Origin: Chloroflexota bacterium
GTDB taxonomy: Bacteria; Chloroflexota; Limnocylindria; QHBO01
Direction: 5' to 3'
Length of the DNA stretch: 5,482 nt
NCBI GenBank assembly: GCA_031177555.1
Contig: JAPSGM010000141.1
Span: forward strand, 1-5,482
Shown: positions 4,640 to 5,482 of the stretch, piece by piece
Position numbering within the stretch: the stretch's first letter is position 1
Layout of the letters: every line of letters begins with the position of its first letter
Program-made: the position numbers and the translations under genes
The notes under the pieces: model-generated
What the model was told of the DNA's origin: nothing
Database searches by the model: none
The model's input: only the letters and a program-made list of their open reading frames with translations

Positions 4640-5482
4640 GTGGGCGAGCTGGCCGCACCTGGGGAAGCGATCACATTCGAAGAGCTGCAGCTAGCCACGC
4701 GGAATCGCGGGATGCCGCTCGAAGGGCTGCGCTATGACCTCACGCCGGTCGGCATGCACTACCTCCTCATCCACTTCGACGTTCCCGAAGTGGACCTCGC
4801 GGATTGGCGACTGCGCGTCGACGGGAACGTTCGACGGGCGCTGGAGCTGACCCTCGACGATCTCCGCGCCCGTCCGGCGGTGACCATGCCCATCACACTG
4901 GAGTGCGCCGGGAACGGGCGCGCCCGGCTGGAGCCGCGGCCGATAAGCCAACCGTGGCTCGTGGAGGCGGTTGGTACCGCGTCGTGGACCGGAACTCCGC
5001 TCGCCGGCGTTCTGGAGGATGCCGGGATCGAGCCCGGTACGGTCGAAATCGTCTTCACCGGTGCGGATCGGGGCATCCAAGGCGAGATCGAACAGTATTA
5101 CCAGCGAAGCCTCACCGTCGCGGATGCCAAGCGAGCCGAGGTACTTCTGGCGTACGAGATGAACGGCCGTCGGCTCGAGCCACAGCACGGGTTCCCTCTG
5201 CGGCTCGTGGTGCCCGGCTGGTACGGGATGGCAAGCGTTAAGTGGTTGGTCGGCATCACCGCCGTCACCGAGCCATTCATGGGCTATCAACAGAACCCGG
5301 CCTACCATTACCAGCAGACCGATGAGGATCCCGGGGTACCGGTGACGCGCATCCGTGTGCGTGCGCTCATGATCCCGCCCGGCATCCCGGATTTCTTCAC
5401 CCGGCGGCGCTTCGTGGAAGCGGGACCGGTTGGCCTCCGCGGCCGGGCGTGGTCGGGGAAGGCGCCGGTGGTCGCCGTCGAG
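4640..5482 (+). CDS. Sulfite-oxidase-family molybdopterin oxidoreductase (3' end beyond window)
   Basis: The frame from GTG 4640 stays open for 281 codons to the window edge. It encodes the molybdopterin-binding domain of the sulfite oxidase family, which in characterised members oxidises sulfite to sulfate at a Mo centre. The Mo ligand is Cys89 in TLECAGNGR (86-94), and the domain signature HGFPLRLVVPGWYGM..VKW spans 183-202. The active-site Tyr equivalent appears to be Tyr154. The Mo-co dimerisation domain begins around 225 (VTRIRVRALMIPPGIPDFFT) and is cut off. There is no Tat signal, membrane anchor or haem domain before ITFEELQ (11-17), so a cytoplasmic enzyme with an unknown electron acceptor is likely. 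Residues 36-62 align without gaps to the animal enzymes, where the substrate Arg (FFTRNH) is replaced by Leu43 (YLLIHF). The physiological substrate is therefore uncertain. GTG 4640 is the best start because nearby ATGs are out of frame and Met25 would remove conserved sequence. Confidence 0.93.
   Translation, partial: MGELAAPGEAITFEELQLATRNRGMPLEGLRYDLTPVGMHYLLIHFDVPEVDLADWRLRVDGNVRRALELTLDDLRARPAVTMPITLECAGNGRARLEPRPISQPWLVEAVGTASWTGTPLAGVLEDAGIEPGTVEIVFTGADRGIQGEIEQYYQRSLTVADAKRAEVLLAYEMNGRRLEPQHGFPLRLVVPGWYGMASVKWLVGITAVTEPFMGYQQNPAYHYQQTDEDPGVPVTRIRVRALMIPPGIPDFFTRRRFVEAGPVGLRGRAWSGKAPVVAVE

Noticed and set aside
4527..4658. 44-residue N-terminal extension of the hydrolase-cyclase
   Set aside because: The extra residues are Arg/Pro-rich, unlike the family, and would overlap the start of the divergent molybdoenzyme gene; the Met at 4526 matches the usual start.
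1..5482. CRISPR array, tRNA, rRNA, transposase or toxin-antitoxin pair
   Set aside because: I looked for regularly spaced repeats, tRNA-like cloverleaf sequence, transposase motifs and toxin-like small pairs and saw none that I could support.

Overview
The window is about two thirds G+C from roughly base 120 onward, with codons ending mostly in G or C. Its gene types suggest a soil or metagenomic Chloroflexota relative, with an actinobacterium as the alternative. These types are a large NB-ARC/TPR signalling ATPase, an alpha/beta-hydrolase fused to a class III cyclase, a cytoplasmic-looking sulfite-oxidase-type molybdoenzyme and a stand-alone receiver protein. The taxonomic placement is an inference from gene style, not from a marker gene.

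Layout. Bases 1-118 are strikingly A+T-rich (about 31% G+C over the first 120 bases) and carry no recognisable gene. They abut a 5'-truncated regulator gene (111-1346, +) that retains only its winged-helix remnant and TPR part. A compact block of small genes follows. On the minus strand are an 83-aa protein (1605-1856) and a 57-aa hydrophilic conserved protein (1423-1596), which look translationally coupled. On the plus strand is a 65-aa helical protein (1936-2133). A minus-strand single-domain receiver (2130-2519) meets that last gene tail to tail, the two stop codons sharing the tetranucleotide CTAG. A weak candidate for a one-pass membrane protein lies at 2716-2943 (+). Bases 2944-3191 show only two GC-rich hairpins.

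The right half holds two divergent genes separated by 113 bp: the hydrolase-cyclase fusion (3192-4526, -) and a sulfite-oxidase-family gene (4640 to the window end, +, incomplete). An 8-bp perfect inverted repeat lies between them.

How they may work together. Three genes are signalling components (truncated TPR regulator, receiver, hydrolase-cyclase), but nothing in the sequence proves that they form one pathway. The most notable points are residue-level. The hydrolase domain of the cyclase appears to have lost its catalytic Asp and His. The cyclase domain has unusual substrate-site residues. The receiver has Asn-Asn where an acidic pair is normal. The sulfite-oxidase homologue lacks the substrate-binding Arg of the animal enzymes. 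I do not see a CRISPR array, tRNA, rRNA, transposase or clear defence system, and I cannot claim a wholly new system here.
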